This document shows positions 26,965 to 36,059 of a stretch of 64,000 nucleotides of DNA, in pieces. Every line of letters starts with the position of its first letter. Position 1 is the first letter of the stretch. The notes below the pieces were generated by a model. It was given only the letters and a program-made list of their open reading frames with translations. It was not told the DNA's origin and did no database searches. The position numbers and the translations under genes were made by a program. The stretch is from Flavobacteriales bacterium (lineage in GTDB: Bacteria > Bacteroidota > Bacteroidia > Flavobacteriales_D > Parvicellaceae): NCBI GenBank assembly GCA_029251405.1, contig JAQXDK010000052.1, forward strand, positions 1-64,000, read 5' to 3'.

Positions 26965-27705
26965 ATGAAAATATTAGTCTGTATAAGTAAAGTTCCTGAC
27001 ACGACAAGTAAAATAAATTTCACTGATAACGACACAAAGTTTGATGAAAACGGTGTCCAATATATTGTCAATCCTTACGATGAATGGTATGCATTAGTAA
27101 GAGCACTTGAATTGATAGAATCAAATGGAGGTACTGTCACTACTATAACTATCGGCTCCTCTAAAGATGATCCGACTATAAGAAAAGCATTAGCAATTGG
27201 AGCAAACGATGCAGTTCGTATAGATGCCGAACCAACAGATTCATTCTTTGTTTCTAAACAAATAGCTGAATATGCAAAAAATGAAAATTACGATATAATT
27301 ATGACTGGTAAGGAAACTATTGATTATAATGGTGCTCAAGTTGGTGCAATGATTTCAGAATTAGTAGATATGCCTTTTGTTTCATTAGCAACTAAACTAG
27401 ATGTAGAAGGAACTAAAGCTACTTTAGAAAGAGACGTTCAAGCAGGAGTAGAAGTAGTAGAAGTAGAACTTCCAATTGTTCTCAGTGCAGCTAAAGGAAT
27501 GGCAGAACAAAGAATTCCAAACATGAGAGGCATTATGGCTGCAAGATCAAAACCTTTGAAAGTAGTTCCCCCATTTGAACAAAAAGAATTAACTACGGTT
27601 GTCAAGTTTGAATTACCAAACCCTAAAACAGGATGTAAGTATATAGATCCTGAAAATATGGACGAATTAGTAGAATTATTACACAATGAATCAAAAGTTA
27701 TTTAA
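26965..27705 (+). CDS. etfB: electron transfer flavoprotein, beta subunit
   Basis: EtfB pairs with EtfA to carry electrons from acyl-CoA dehydrogenases to the quinone pool. The 246-residue chain starts MKILVCISKVPDT and contains GSSKDDPTIRKALAIGANDA and the adenine-nucleotide-binding loop region AQVGAMISELVDMPFVSLATKL. The family signature VELPIVLSAAKGMAEQRIPNMRGIM is present. It is the first of a two-gene unit with etfA (2-base gap) and has a -7 element upstream. It diverges from pdhB. Confidence 0.97.
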   Translation: MKILVCISKVPDTTSKINFTDNDTKFDENGVQYIVNPYDEWYALVRALELIESNGGTVTTITIGSSKDDPTIRKALAIGANDAVRIDAEPTDSFFVSKQIAEYAKNENYDIIMTGKETIDYNGAQVGAMISELVDMPFVSLATKLDVEGTKATLERDVQAGVEVVEVELPIVLSAAKGMAEQRIPNMRGIMAARSKPLKVVPPFEQKELTTVVKFELPNPKTGCKYIDPENMDELVELLHNESKVI

Positions 27706-27707
27706 AT

Positions 27708-28652
27708 ATGTCAGTATTAGTATTTGTAGAAATCAATAACAAACTATCAAAATCAGTTCAGGAAGCAATTACCTACGGTAAAAACTTAGGTGCAGTTACT
27801 GTTGTAACCTATGGAGATGTCAACGACTCATTGCTTTTAGAAATGGGAAATTATGGAGCAGAGAATGTTCTTGTTTGTAGAAGTCTTAAAGAGAGAAACG
27901 AGCAATTACTTTCTAAACTGATAGTAAAAGCTGTAGAAAAAACCAATGCAGAGTACGTGATCCTTTCTCAAGATCAAACAGGAAAAGCTGTCGGTCCAAG
28001 AGTTGCTGCAAATTTAGGTGCAGGTCATATATCAGGTGCTATTGCTGTTCCGGAATCTTCTGAAGAATTTACTGTAAAAACAAATGTTTTTTCAGGAAAA
28101 GCGATTGCTTATGTAAGTGTTCATTCAGAAAAAAAAGTGATATCTGTATTACCAAATTCTATTCCTCCAAAAGAAGATAAAGTAGAAACATCTATAGTTG
28201 AATTCAATGAGAATTTAGGTGAAGGAAAAATAAAAGTTACTAAACTAAAACCGCTTGGAGATGGAATACCATTACCTGAAGCAGAGTTAGTAGTTTCTGC
28301 TGGAAGAGGACTGAAAGGACCAGAAAATTGGGGAATAGTGGAAGATCTTGCAAAATCTTTGGGTGCTACAACAGCATGTTCCAGGCCTGTAGCTGATATT
28401 GGTTGGAGACCTCATCATGAGCATGTGGGTCAAACAGGTGTAGCTATTCGACCAAACTTATATGTAGCTGCTGGAATTTCAGGTGCTATCCAACATTTAG
28501 CAGGTGTTAATGGAAGTAAGGTTATAGTTGTTGTTAACACTGATCCTGAAGCACCTTTTTTCAAAGCGGCAGATTATGGAGTTATCGGAGATGCTTTTGA
28601 AGTTTTACCAAGACTAACAGCATCAATCAATAATTTTAAATCTTCACAATAG
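27708..28652 (+). CDS. etfA: electron transfer flavoprotein, alpha subunit
   Basis: EtfA holds the FAD of the electron transfer flavoprotein. The 314-residue chain has the conserved C-terminal FAD domain with VSAGRGLKGPENWGIV, the LGATTACSRPVADIGWRPHHEHVGQTG segment, and VAAGISGAIQHLAGV. It starts 2 bases after etfB. An AT-only inverted repeat follows 12 bases after the stop. Confidence 0.97.
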   Translation: MSVLVFVEINNKLSKSVQEAITYGKNLGAVTVVTYGDVNDSLLLEMGNYGAENVLVCRSLKERNEQLLSKLIVKAVEKTNAEYVILSQDQTGKAVGPRVAANLGAGHISGAIAVPESSEEFTVKTNVFSGKAIAYVSVHSEKKVISVLPNSIPPKEDKVETSIVEFNENLGEGKIKVTKLKPLGDGIPLPEAELVVSAGRGLKGPENWGIVEDLAKSLGATTACSRPVADIGWRPHHEHVGQTGVAIRPNLYVAAGISGAIQHLAGVNGSKVIVVVNTDPEAPFFKAADYGVIGDAFEVLPRLTASINNFKSSQ

Positions 28653-28664
28653 AAATAATAGATT

Positions 28665-28684
28665 TTAATTATCTTTATAATTAA
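28665..28684. repeat. AT-rich inverted repeat after etfA
   Basis: TTAATTAT and ATAATTAA form an 8-bp stem around the loop CTTT. All pairs are A-T and no T-run follows on the plus strand, so it would be a weak terminator at best. Confidence 0.35.
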
Positions 28685-28710
28685 GAGAGGAATTCACTAT
28701 TTATTATTTT

Positions 28711-29304
28711 ATGGAGAAAATTAAGTTAGATATTGCGGGGTTATCTTATAGTCAGACGCAGTCAGGTGCTTATGCATTAGTTCTCTCAGAAGTCATTGGA
28801 AAAAGAAGGTTGCCTATCATTATTGGAGGCTTTGAAGCGCAAGCAATTGCAATTGAGCTAGAAAAAATGACTCCAAGTAGGCCTTTGACACATGATTTAT
28901 TTAAAAATTTTGCTGATAATTTTAAAATTAATTTAGTTGAGGTAATCATTTATAATCTCGTCGAAGGAATTTTTTTTGCTAAATTAATTTGTGAGCTAGA
29001 TGGAAAAGAAGTTGAAATCGACTCCAGAACTTCAGACGCTATTGCCTTAGCTGTTCGTTTTGAATCTCCTATATATACATATGAGTTTGTTTTGAATTCA
29101 GCCGGTATTATCTTAGATGATGAAGAGCTGAGTGAAAATGACGATATAACACCAGAAATAAATTTAGAAGACATTACCAACGACCCTGCAGAAAGATTAA
29201 CTCTAAAAGAGTTAAAAAAACAGCTTAAAAACTCTATTGAAAATGAAGATTATGAAGCAGCTTCTAGGTTCAGAGATGAAATTAATAAAAGGAAAGAAAA
29301 TTAA
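28711..29304 (+). CDS. bifunctional nuclease (DUF151) with C-terminal UVR motif
   Basis: This 197-residue protein has a bifunctional nuclease (BFN, DUF151) domain at about 3-130 with LPIIIGGFEAQAIAIELEKM and SRTSDAIALAVR, followed by an acidic linker. A UVR motif occupies about 164-195 (LTLKELKKQLKNSIENEDY and FRDEINKR), like the UvrB/UvrC contact motif. BFN domains have reported RNase and DNase activity in plant proteins; bacterial roles are unclear. It lies after etfA and overlaps the start of the next lipoprotein. The upstream GAGAGG could be a weak ribosome site. Confidence 0.9.
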   Translation: MEKIKLDIAGLSYSQTQSGAYALVLSEVIGKRRLPIIIGGFEAQAIAIELEKMTPSRPLTHDLFKNFADNFKINLVEVIIYNLVEGIFFAKLICELDGKEVEIDSRTSDAIALAVRFESPIYTYEFVLNSAGIILDDEELSENDDITPEINLEDITNDPAERLTLKELKKQLKNSIENEDYEAASRFRDEINKRKEN

Positions 29305-29770
29305 TAAAGCTTTTATATTTTACTTATTTTTTTTCTTTATTGGTTGTAAATCTTCAATCGAAAATAAAATTTTGGGAAACTGGGAAATAGATCATATTTC
29401 GTATTCAGATGGTTTCTATTCTAAAGTACCAGATGAAGAAAAGTACCAGATAAATTTAACAAATAAGAACTCAAAAAATTCTTTCCGAATTGACGAAGTC
29501 AATGGCATCTGGACAATTAAGGATTCTTCGCTTTATTTCGAAAATATACCAATTTCTAAAACACTAATAGATTCTATTTTTGTTGTAAATGATAGTTTTG
29601 GAAATTCTTCAATTATATTCCAAAATGGAGCACAAAAAATAGCAACATTTAAAGATGGAAACCTTAGTCCAGAAAAAGTAATTTCTAAAATGAAGATAAT
29701 TTCTGTTAACTTAGAAGAGTTGAATCTTTTGATAGATGGTGACACTCACACATATGTAAAGTTAAATTAA
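29276..29770 (+). CDS. small lipoprotein of unknown function
   Basis: The ATG at 29276 gives 164 residues with a basic N-terminus (MKLIKGKKINKAF), a hydrophobic stretch, and the lipobox FFIGC. The mature part starts KSSIENKILGNWEIDHISYS. The segments LGNWEIDHIS and GIWTIKDSSLYFE suggest a lipocalin-like fold seen in other Bacteroidota lipoproteins, but this is weak. An earlier ATG at 29237 would overlap the nuclease more and place a charged segment ahead of the signal, so I reject it. It overlaps the nuclease by 29 bases and precedes the nucleoside transporter by 4. Confidence 0.7.
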   Translation: MKLIKGKKINKAFIFYLFFFFIGCKSSIENKILGNWEIDHISYSDGFYSKVPDEEKYQINLTNKNSKNSFRIDEVNGIWTIKDSSLYFENIPISKTLIDSIFVVNDSFGNSSIIFQNGAQKIATFKDGNLSPEKVISKMKIISVNLEELNLLIDGDTHTYVKLN

Positions 29771-29774
29771 CACA

Positions 29775-31088
29775 TTGGATATATCTTTCATTTCAATTTT
29801 CAGAGGATTCTTAGGAATAATTTTCATTCTTGCAATTGCATTTCTATTTAGCGAAAAACGAAATAATGTGCAATGGAAAGTTGTAGGTTTAGGATTGGGA
29901 GTCCAAATATTATTAGCTTTTCTCATATTAAATCCATTTAATATTGCATTCTTAGATTATTTTAGACTAGGTTTTGACTTTTTAGGAAAAATTTTTGTTT
30001 CCATTTTAGATTTTAGTAAAGCTGGTGCAGAGTTTTTATTTGGATCTTTTTTAGATGCTGATAAACATGGATTTCTTTTTGCTTTTCAAGTTCTTCCAAC
30101 GATTATCTTTTTTTCTGCTCTTACAAGTCTCCTTTTTTATTTAGGAATAATTCAAAAAGTAGTGTATTGGTTAGCACTTTTAATGACTAAGGTTTTGAAG
30201 CTTTCTGGGGCTGAAAGTTTATCAGTTGCTGGTAATATTTTTCTTGGACAAACAGAATCTCCATTAATGATAAAGGCCTATTTATCTAAAATGAATAGAT
30301 CGGAAATTTTATTAGTCATGACTGGTGGAATGGCTACGTTAGCAGGTGGGGTTTTAGCAGCATATATTGCTTTTTTAGGAGGAGATGATACTGTAGAAAG
30401 ATTGAAGTTTGCTAAACATTTATTAGCAGCATCTTTTATGGCAGCTCCTGGCGCAGTAATAATATCTAAAATTTTAATTCCTCAATCTAAAGAAATTAAT
30501 TCCAATGTTGAGGTAACTAAAGATAAAATTGGTAGCAACGTTTTAGACGCTATTTCTAATGGAACTGTAGAAGGACTCAAACTAGCAGTTAATGTTGCTT
30601 CTATGTTATTGGTATTTATAGCTTTTCTGGCAATGGGTAATTTTATTCTCATAAAAATCGGTTCATTTACAGGGTTAAATGACTTTATAACTACTATTAG
30701 TGATGGCCAATTCAATGAGTTTTCTTTACAAGTAATTCTTGGATATATTTTTGCTCCCCTTATGTGGTTAATAGGAGTCTGTACAGAAGACATTACTCTT
30801 GTGGGTAGACTTATAGGAGAAAAGTTAATAATGACAGAGTTCATTGGCTATATTAGTTTAGGTGAATTAAAAACTGCTGGAGCATTTATGGAAGAAAAAT
30901 CTATTACTATGGCAACCTACATGCTGTGTGGATTTGCTAATTTCGCTTCCATTGGAATTCAAATTGGTGGTATTGGAGCCTTAGCTCCTAGCAAAAGGAA
31001 ACTACTTTCAGAGTTGGGTCTAAAGGCCCTTTTAGCTGGGACTTTAGCATCTTTGCTGTCAGCTACAATTGTAGGTATGACTTTTTAA
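29775..31088 (+). CDS. concentrative nucleoside transporter (CNT/NupC family)
   Basis: This 437-residue inner-membrane protein takes up nucleosides with sodium or protons. It has about ten hydrophobic segments and the CNT motifs AGNIFLGQTESPLMIKAYL, MTGGMATLAGGVLAAYIAFLG and GFANFASIGIQIGGIGAL. The start must be TTG at 29775: the first in-frame upstream stop is at 29763 and no in-frame ATG is close. It follows the lipoprotein by 4 bases and precedes thyA, so a nucleoside-to-thymidylate role in one transcript is sensible. Confidence 0.92.
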   Translation: MDISFISIFRGFLGIIFILAIAFLFSEKRNNVQWKVVGLGLGVQILLAFLILNPFNIAFLDYFRLGFDFLGKIFVSILDFSKAGAEFLFGSFLDADKHGFLFAFQVLPTIIFFSALTSLLFYLGIIQKVVYWLALLMTKVLKLSGAESLSVAGNIFLGQTESPLMIKAYLSKMNRSEILLVMTGGMATLAGGVLAAYIAFLGGDDTVERLKFAKHLLAASFMAAPGAVIISKILIPQSKEINSNVEVTKDKIGSNVLDAISNGTVEGLKLAVNVASMLLVFIAFLAMGNFILIKIGSFTGLNDFITTISDGQFNEFSLQVILGYIFAPLMWLIGVCTEDITLVGRLIGEKLIMTEFIGYISLGELKTAGAFMEEKSITMATYMLCGFANFASIGIQIGGIGALAPSKRKLLSELGLKALLAGTLASLLSATIVGMTF

Positions 31089-31165
31089 CTATTGGTTGAA
31101 AAGTTTTTACATTTTATTTATCTTTTTGATGAAATTGATTCTATTTTTAGACATCAATAAAATCC

Positions 31166-31990
31166 ATGGAACAATTTCATAAATTACTTAATCATATACT
31201 TGAAAATGGCACTCAAAAAGGGGATAGAACTGGAACTGGAACTATCAGTACTTTTGGATATCAAATGCGATTTGACCTTGCTAAAGGTTTCCCACTTCTG
31301 ACCACTAAAAAACTGCATTTAAAATCTATTATTCATGAACTTCTTTGGTTTATAAAAGGAGAAACAAATATTAAATATTTAAAAGAAAATAATGTTAAAA
31401 TATGGGACGCTTGGGCAGATGATAATGGAGATTTAGGTCCCGTTTATGGCCATCAGTGGAGGAATTGGAATTCAGATAATGTAGATCAAATTGAAGAACT
31501 AATCAATCAAATTAAAAACAATCCCAATAGCAGAAGAATGATCGTTTCTGCATGGAACCCAAGTGTTTTACCAGATACTTCAAAAAGTTTTTCTGAAAAT
31601 GTTTCAGATGGCAAAGCTGCATTACCGCCATGTCATGCTTTTTTTCAATTTTATGTTAGCGAAGGCAAGTTGTCTTGTCAACTTTATCAAAGAAGTGCGG
31701 ATACTTTTTTAGGAGTTCCATTTAATATTGCTTCCTATGCTTTATTCACCATGATGATTGCGCAAGTTACCAATTTAGATTTAGGAGATTTTGTTCATAC
31801 TTTTGGAGATGTGCATCTTTATAATAATCACATAGAGCAAGCGAAGGAACAATTATCTAGGGAATTAAGACCTTTACCAACAATGAAATTGAATCCAGAA
31901 ATAAAAGACTTGAATAATTTTAAGTTCGAGGATTTTGAACTTGAAAACTACCACCCTCACCCACATATTAAAGCTGCTGTCTCTGTATGA
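31166..31990 (+). CDS. thyA: thymidylate synthase
   Basis: ThyA methylates dUMP to dTMP with methylene-tetrahydrofolate. The chain is 274 residues, with the catalytic cysteine in [12 protein letters not shown] (C156), [17 protein letters not shown], and the terminal IKAAVSV. It is slightly longer than E. coli ThyA (264) because of a short insert before the catalytic loop ([14 protein letters not shown]). Its stop overlaps the folA start by 4 bases, so the two enzymes of the dTMP cycle are coupled. Confidence 0.98.
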   Translation: MEQFHKLLNHILENGTQKGDRTGTGTISTFGYQMRFDLAKGFPLLTTKKLHLKSIIHELLWFIKGETNIKYLKENNVKIWDAWADDNGDLGPVYGHQWRNWNSDNVDQIEELINQIKNNPNSRRMIVSAWNPSVLPDTSKSFSENVSDGKAALPPCHAFFQFYVSEGKLSCQLYQRSADTFLGVPFNIASYALFTMMIAQVTNLDLGDFVHTFGDVHLYNNHIEQAKEQLSRELRPLPTMKLNPEIKDLNNFKFEDFELENYHPHPHIKAAVSV

Positions 31991-32493
31991 TAGTTTCTTT
32001 AATCGTAGCGATTTCCAATAACAAAGTCATTGGAAAAAATAATCAGCTAATATGGAATCTCCCTAAGGATATGAAGTTCTTTATGGATACTACATTAGGG
32101 CACCCAGTAATAATGGGAAGAAAAAATTTTGAAAGTATACCGGAAAAATTTCGTCCTCTTAAAAATAGAACCAATATTATAATTACAAGAAATAAAAATT
32201 ATGAAGCCCTTGATTGTAAAGTAGTTCATTCTATCGAAGAAAGTTTAAAATGTATGGATTTTGGTAAAGAAGAAGTATTTGTAATTGGAGGTGGAGAAAT
32301 CTATAGAAAATTTTTAGAGCTGGACCTAATAGACAAAATGTATATTACCCATATTGATGAGTTTTTTGATGGAGATACTTTTTTCCCAGATTTTAATTTA
32401 GATAAGTGGATTTCAAAGGAAATATTAAATCATCAGAAGGACGATGAAAACCCTCATGACTTTAAAGTAATAGAATACTCTAAAAAAAATTAG
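31987..32493 (+). CDS. folA: dihydrofolate reductase
   Basis: FolA regenerates tetrahydrofolate after the ThyA reaction. The 168-residue enzyme has the standard [26 protein letters not shown] start, [13 protein letters not shown], and [13 protein letters not shown]. It begins inside the thyA stop codon and ends inside the convergent clpX stop codon, with a hairpin across both ends. Confidence 0.97.
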   Translation: MIVSLIVAISNNKVIGKNNQLIWNLPKDMKFFMDTTLGHPVIMGRKNFESIPEKFRPLKNRTNIIITRNKNYEALDCKVVHSIEESLKCMDFGKEEVFVIGGGEIYRKFLELDLIDKMYITHIDEFFDGDTFFPDFNLDKWISKEILNHQKDDENPHDFKVIEYSKKN

Positions 32494-32517
32494 GCTACTT
32501 TAAGTTGGCTAATTTTT
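32485..32517. terminator. bidirectional terminator hairpin across the folA and clpX ends
   Basis: AAAAATTAG (32485-32493) pairs perfectly with CTAATTTTT (32509-32517) around a 15-base loop. Each strand ends in a T-run, so it could terminate both transcripts. Both stop codons lie within the left arm. Confidence 0.6.
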
Positions 32518-33728
32518 GATTTCGAAAATTGTTTTTCAGCATAAGAAAGGTCTACAACTAATTCTTTTGAGTCGTTTTCGGGAGCATTATACATGGACTC
32601 CGTAAGAATTGCCTCGCAAATAGATCTTAACCCTCGGGCTCCTAATTTTAGTAATATAGCTTTATCAACTATGAAATTTAAAACATCTTCATTGATTGTA
32701 AGTTGAATATTATCCATCTCAAAGAGCTTTACATATTGCTTTATTAAAGCATTTTGAGGATCTGTAAGAATACTTATCAGAGTTTCTTTAGTAAGAGGAT
32801 GTAAGTAAGTTAGGACTGGAAACCTTCCAATTAGTTCTGGAATTAGACCGTATTTTTTAATATCAAGCTGGTTTACATGAGATAATATATTTTCAGAGGT
32901 AAATTCTTCACCAGTTGCTGCATTAAATCCAATCGATTGGCTTTTTACTCGTCTACCAATGATTTTAGTGATACCATCGAAAGCTCCACCACATATGAAC
33001 AAAATATTCTTGGTATCAATTTGAACCATTTTTTGCTCGGGATGCTTTCTTCCACCTTGAGGGGGGACACTTACCTGAGCACCCTCTAGTAATTTCAGCA
33101 TTGCTTGTTGGACACCCTCACCTGAAACATCTCTTGTAATCGACGGATTATCACTTTTTCTAGCTACTTTATCTATTTCATCAATAAAGACAATTCCTTT
33201 TTCAGCAGCTTGAACATCATAGTCAGCAGCTTGTAATAGCCTAGATAAAATACTCTCAACATCTTCTCCAACATAACCGGCTTCCGTTAGAACGGTTGCA
33301 TCTGCGATACAAAAAGGAACGTTCAATAAATCAGCAATTGATTTAGCTAGGAGTGTTTTACCAGTTCCAGTTTCACCAACCATTATGACGTTTGATTTTT
33401 CAATTTCAATATTATTTTGAACTTGATTTTTTTGAAGTAATCTTTTGTAGTGATTGTAAACAGCAACTGACAAAACTTTTTTAGCCTCATCTTGTCCAAT
33501 TACATGAAGATTCAATCGATCTACAATTTCTTTTGGGGTTAAAAGTTTTAAGGATTTTTCAATTTCTTTTTTAGACTTTAAGCCTCCTTCTTCTTTGACA
33601 ATTAAATGAGCTTGTGTAATACAAGAGTCGCAAATATGACCAGTAATACCAGCAATTAAAATATTAACTTCTTTTTTTTCTCTTCCGCAAAAGGAACATC
33701 TAATACTTTCTTCTGAAGTCTTTGACAT
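32490..33728 (-). CDS. clpX: ATP-dependent Clp protease ATP-binding subunit ClpX
   Basis: ClpX unfolds substrates and feeds them to ClpP. The 412-residue protein has the N-terminal C4 zinc domain ([11 protein letters not shown] and CDSC), the Walker [17 protein letters not shown], Walker [14 protein letters not shown], and [13 protein letters not shown]. The IGF loop that docks ClpP appears as [12 protein letters not shown]. It is the last gene of tig-clpP-clpX, 3 bases after clpP. Confidence 0.98.
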   Translation of the reverse strand: MSKTSEESIRCSFCGREKKEVNILIAGITGHICDSCITQAHLIVKEEGGLKSKKEIEKSLKLLTPKEIVDRLNLHVIGQDEAKKVLSVAVYNHYKRLLQKNQVQNNIEIEKSNVIMVGETGTGKTLLAKSIADLLNVPFCIADATVLTEAGYVGEDVESILSRLLQAADYDVQAAEKGIVFIDEIDKVARKSDNPSITRDVSGEGVQQAMLKLLEGAQVSVPPQGGRKHPEQKMVQIDTKNILFICGGAFDGITKIIGRRVKSQSIGFNAATGEEFTSENILSHVNQLDIKKYGLIPELIGRFPVLTYLHPLTKETLISILTDPQNALIKQYVKLFEMDNIQLTINEDVLNFIVDKAILLKLGARGLRSICEAILTESMYNAPENDSKELVVDLSYAEKQFSKSKISQLKVA

Positions 33729-33731
33729 TTG

Positions 33732-34415
33732 TTATTTTCTAATTAACACTTCATCTATCATGCCATATTTTTTGGCTTCTTCCGAAGTCATCCAGTAATC
33801 TCTGTCACTATCTTTCCAAACAGTTTTGTAATCTTTTTTGGTATGATGTGAAATGATTTCGTACAACTCCTTTTTTAATTTTTGAATTTCTCTAGCTGTA
33901 ATTTCTATATCAGATGCTTGTCCCTGGGCTCCACCTAATGGCTGATGTATCATGACCCTAGAATGCTTTAAACCTGTTCTTTTTCCATCTTTTCCAGCAC
34001 ACAATAATACGGCTCCCATAGAAGCAGCCATACCGGTACAAATAGTGGAAATATCTGGATTAATGTATTGCATAGTGTCGTAAATACCTAGTCCAGCATA
34101 GACCGATCCACCTGGTGAATTGATGTATATCTGAATATCTCTTTTAGCATCCATAGACTCTAAAAAAAGTAATTGTGCAGTAATAATATTGGCAACATAA
34201 TCATCAATTGCAGTACCAAGAAAGATAATTCTATCCATCATTAGTCTAGAAAACACATCCATTACAGCTATGTTCATTTGTCTTTCCTCAATAATATTTG
34301 GGGTCATCCCAACAGGAATATTTGGTAAAATAGAACTGTATTTGTCTAAAGATGAGCTGGAAATGCCCATGTGCTTTGTTGCAAATTTTCTGAATTCATC
34401 ACTACTGTTGTACAT
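33732..34415 (-). CDS. clpP: ATP-dependent Clp protease proteolytic subunit
   Basis: ClpP is the serine protease chamber used by ClpX. The 227-residue chain has IYINSPGGSVYAGLGIYDTM, the catalytic serine in CTGMAASMGAVLLCAG, histidine in SRVMIHQPLGGAQGQ, and the late aspartate in DRDYWMTSEEA. Its N-terminus is longer than the processed E. coli form. It lies between tig and clpX on the minus strand. Confidence 0.97.
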   Translation of the reverse strand: MYNSSDEFRKFATKHMGISSSSLDKYSSILPNIPVGMTPNIIEERQMNIAVMDVFSRLMMDRIIFLGTAIDDYVANIITAQLLFLESMDAKRDIQIYINSPGGSVYAGLGIYDTMQYINPDISTICTGMAASMGAVLLCAGKDGKRTGLKHSRVMIHQPLGGAQGQASDIEITAREIQKLKKELYEIISHHTKKDYKTVWKDSDRDYWMTSEEAKKYGMIDEVLIRK

Positions 34416-34442
34416 CGTTAGTCTTTTTTTAAAGTTAGGAAT

Positions 34443-35801
34443 TTATTGAGTTAGCTCAGCTACCTTTTTAGTAAAATCTTCATGATTCACGAATTTATCA
34501 TTAATTCTTAAAGTGTTTTTCAAGTATTCCATGACTTTCTTATCATAAATCATGTCATTAATTTTTCTCCCTTCTTCTTTGTTAGAAAGAACTTTTTCAG
34601 CAGTTTTTTTCAACTCTTCTTCTTCAGGAATCATCATGCCATATTGGATATATTGGTTGCCCATTAAATCCATTGTAAATTTTAATAATTCTTCACCGCT
34701 CACTTTAATACTTTGGTCTCTAATAATAAAATTTTCAATTAATTGCCATTTTAAACCGTCAGAGTAAGACTCATATTCTTTATCAATGTCTTCCTGCTTT
34801 GCTTCTTTATTTGAGGACAAAATCCATTTCTTTAAAAATTGATCTGGCAATTTTAACTTAAGTTTTTTAATGAGGGTTTTTGATATCTCACCTTTAAGCA
34901 GTTTGTCGATATCGGAAATAAACATTTTATTCAAATCATCTTTTACTTTTGACTTAAATTCTTCAATAGTTTTCACCTCTCCAGCTCCATATATTTTGTC
35001 GAATAAGGCAACATCTAAATTAGCTGGTTCTAGTGTTTTTACTTCATTTACAGTTAATAAAACCTCTCGTTTATAAATTTTTGCTCTTTCTTTATCTATA
35101 CCAAGCATTGCAGCCATGTCAGCTTCTCCTCTTGATATTTTTACAGGATCTATTTTGAAAGTATCTTTAGGTTGACTTCCTAATAATCTTTTCTTTGATT
35201 TTTTGTCGTTTATAAACTCTAGTGAGATGGTAGAACTATGGTTAAACCCTTCTGGAATAACATTACCACTTTCATCTAATTCTTTGAAATTTCCAAGAAT
35301 CATGTCTCTTTCTCCAGCTTTTTCTACGTTTATTAGCTTTCCGTATCGTCTTCCATAATCATCACTTTGCTTATTAATTAGCGAATCATCTACTTTTGGC
35401 TGATATCTTGTGAATTTATATCTGCCAGGTAATTCCAGTGTAAATTCAGGAGCAATTCCTAACTCATATTTAAATTCAAAATCACTTGGGTTGTTCCAGT
35501 CTACTTTAACATTATCGTCTTCAATTGGAAGTGGATTTCCCAGAATGTTGAGTTTATTTTCAGTGATATGATCATAAATTGATTTATTTAAAATTTTATC
35601 AATTTCTTCTGCAAGAATAGAAGGGCCGTATTTTTTTTTAATTACGCTTGTTGGTACATGTCCCTTTCTAAAACCAGGAAGCTGCATTTGCTTTCTGTAA
35701 TTTTTTAAAGAAGAATTATAAGTATCCTTATAATCATCATTTGAAATTTTAACTGTTAAAACTGCGTTTAAAGCATCTGTATTTTTAATACTAACGTCCA
35801 T
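34443..35801 (-). CDS. tig: trigger factor, ribosome-associated chaperone
   Basis: Trigger factor meets nascent chains at the ribosome exit and has peptidyl-prolyl isomerase activity. The 452-residue chain contains the ribosome-binding signature region PGFRKGHVPTSVIKKKYGPSIL. The middle domain is strongly diverged from the usual FKBP-type sequence; the C-terminal helical chaperone arms follow. It heads the tig-clpP-clpX order seen in many bacteria. No TAnnTTTG element lies just upstream. The region before it is a hairpin and then tRNA-Leu on the same strand. Confidence 0.93.
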   Translation of the reverse strand: MDVSIKNTDALNAVLTVKISNDDYKDTYNSSLKNYRKQMQLPGFRKGHVPTSVIKKKYGPSILAEEIDKILNKSIYDHITENKLNILGNPLPIEDDNVKVDWNNPSDFEFKYELGIAPEFTLELPGRYKFTRYQPKVDDSLINKQSDDYGRRYGKLINVEKAGERDMILGNFKELDESGNVIPEGFNHSSTISLEFINDKKSKKRLLGSQPKDTFKIDPVKISRGEADMAAMLGIDKERAKIYKREVLLTVNEVKTLEPANLDVALFDKIYGAGEVKTIEEFKSKVKDDLNKMFISDIDKLLKGEISKTLIKKLKLKLPDQFLKKWILSSNKEAKQEDIDKEYESYSDGLKWQLIENFIIRDQSIKVSGEELLKFTMDLMGNQYIQYGMMIPEEEELKKTAEKVLSNKEEGRKINDMIYDKKVMEYLKNTLRINDKFVNHEDFTKKVAELTQ

Positions 35802-35825
35802 ATTTTTGTTTTCTTATTAATCTAA

Positions 35826-35856
35826 AAATGGCATAAAGCTTATGCTTATGCCATTT
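35826..35856 (-). terminator. hairpin between tRNA-Leu and tig
   Basis: AAATGGCATAA and TTATGCCATTT form a perfect 11-bp stem around a 9-base loop. On the minus strand it is followed by TTTTT, as in an intrinsic terminator after the tRNA. It lies 25 bases before the tig start, so it also limits read-through. Confidence 0.6.
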
Positions 35857-35863
35857 AAGATGT

Positions 35864-35948
35864 TGGTGCGGGTAAAGGGAGTCGAACCCCCACGCCTTGC
35901 GGCACTAGATCCTAAGTCTAGCGTGTCTACCAATTCCACCATACCCGC
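35864..35948 (-). tRNA. tRNA-Leu (anticodon UAG)
   Basis: On the minus strand the 7-bp acceptor stem GCGGGTA/TACCCGC closes a full cloverleaf: D stem GTG/CAC, anticodon stem CTAGA/TCTAG with loop CTTAGGA, long class II variable arm GCC-GCAA-GGC, and T arm with TTCGACT. Anticodon TAG reads CUA leucine codons. The 3' CCA is encoded in the gene (35864-35866). A TAAATTTG -7 element lies upstream at 35983-35990. Confidence 0.97.
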
Positions 35949-35982
35949 ATTACTAAATGCTTTGTTTTGAAAAAGCAGTTTG

Positions 35983-35990
35983 CAAATTTA
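35983..35990 (-). promoter_or_regulatory. -7 promoter element of tRNA-Leu
   Basis: Read on the minus strand this is TAAATTTG, an exact TAnnTTTG match, 34 bases before the tRNA 5' end. Confidence 0.5.
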
Positions 35991-36032
35991 TTCAATTTTA
36001 TGAAATAGAAAAGCTCAAATTTTTTTTTCTAC

Positions 36033-36040
36033 TACCTTTG
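36033..36040 (+). promoter_or_regulatory. -7 promoter element of the flavin-reductase-like gene
   Basis: TACCTTTG matches TAnnTTTG and ends 19 bases before the ATG at 36060. Confidence 0.55.
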
Positions 36041-36059
36041 TTCAGTATAAATATTTAAA

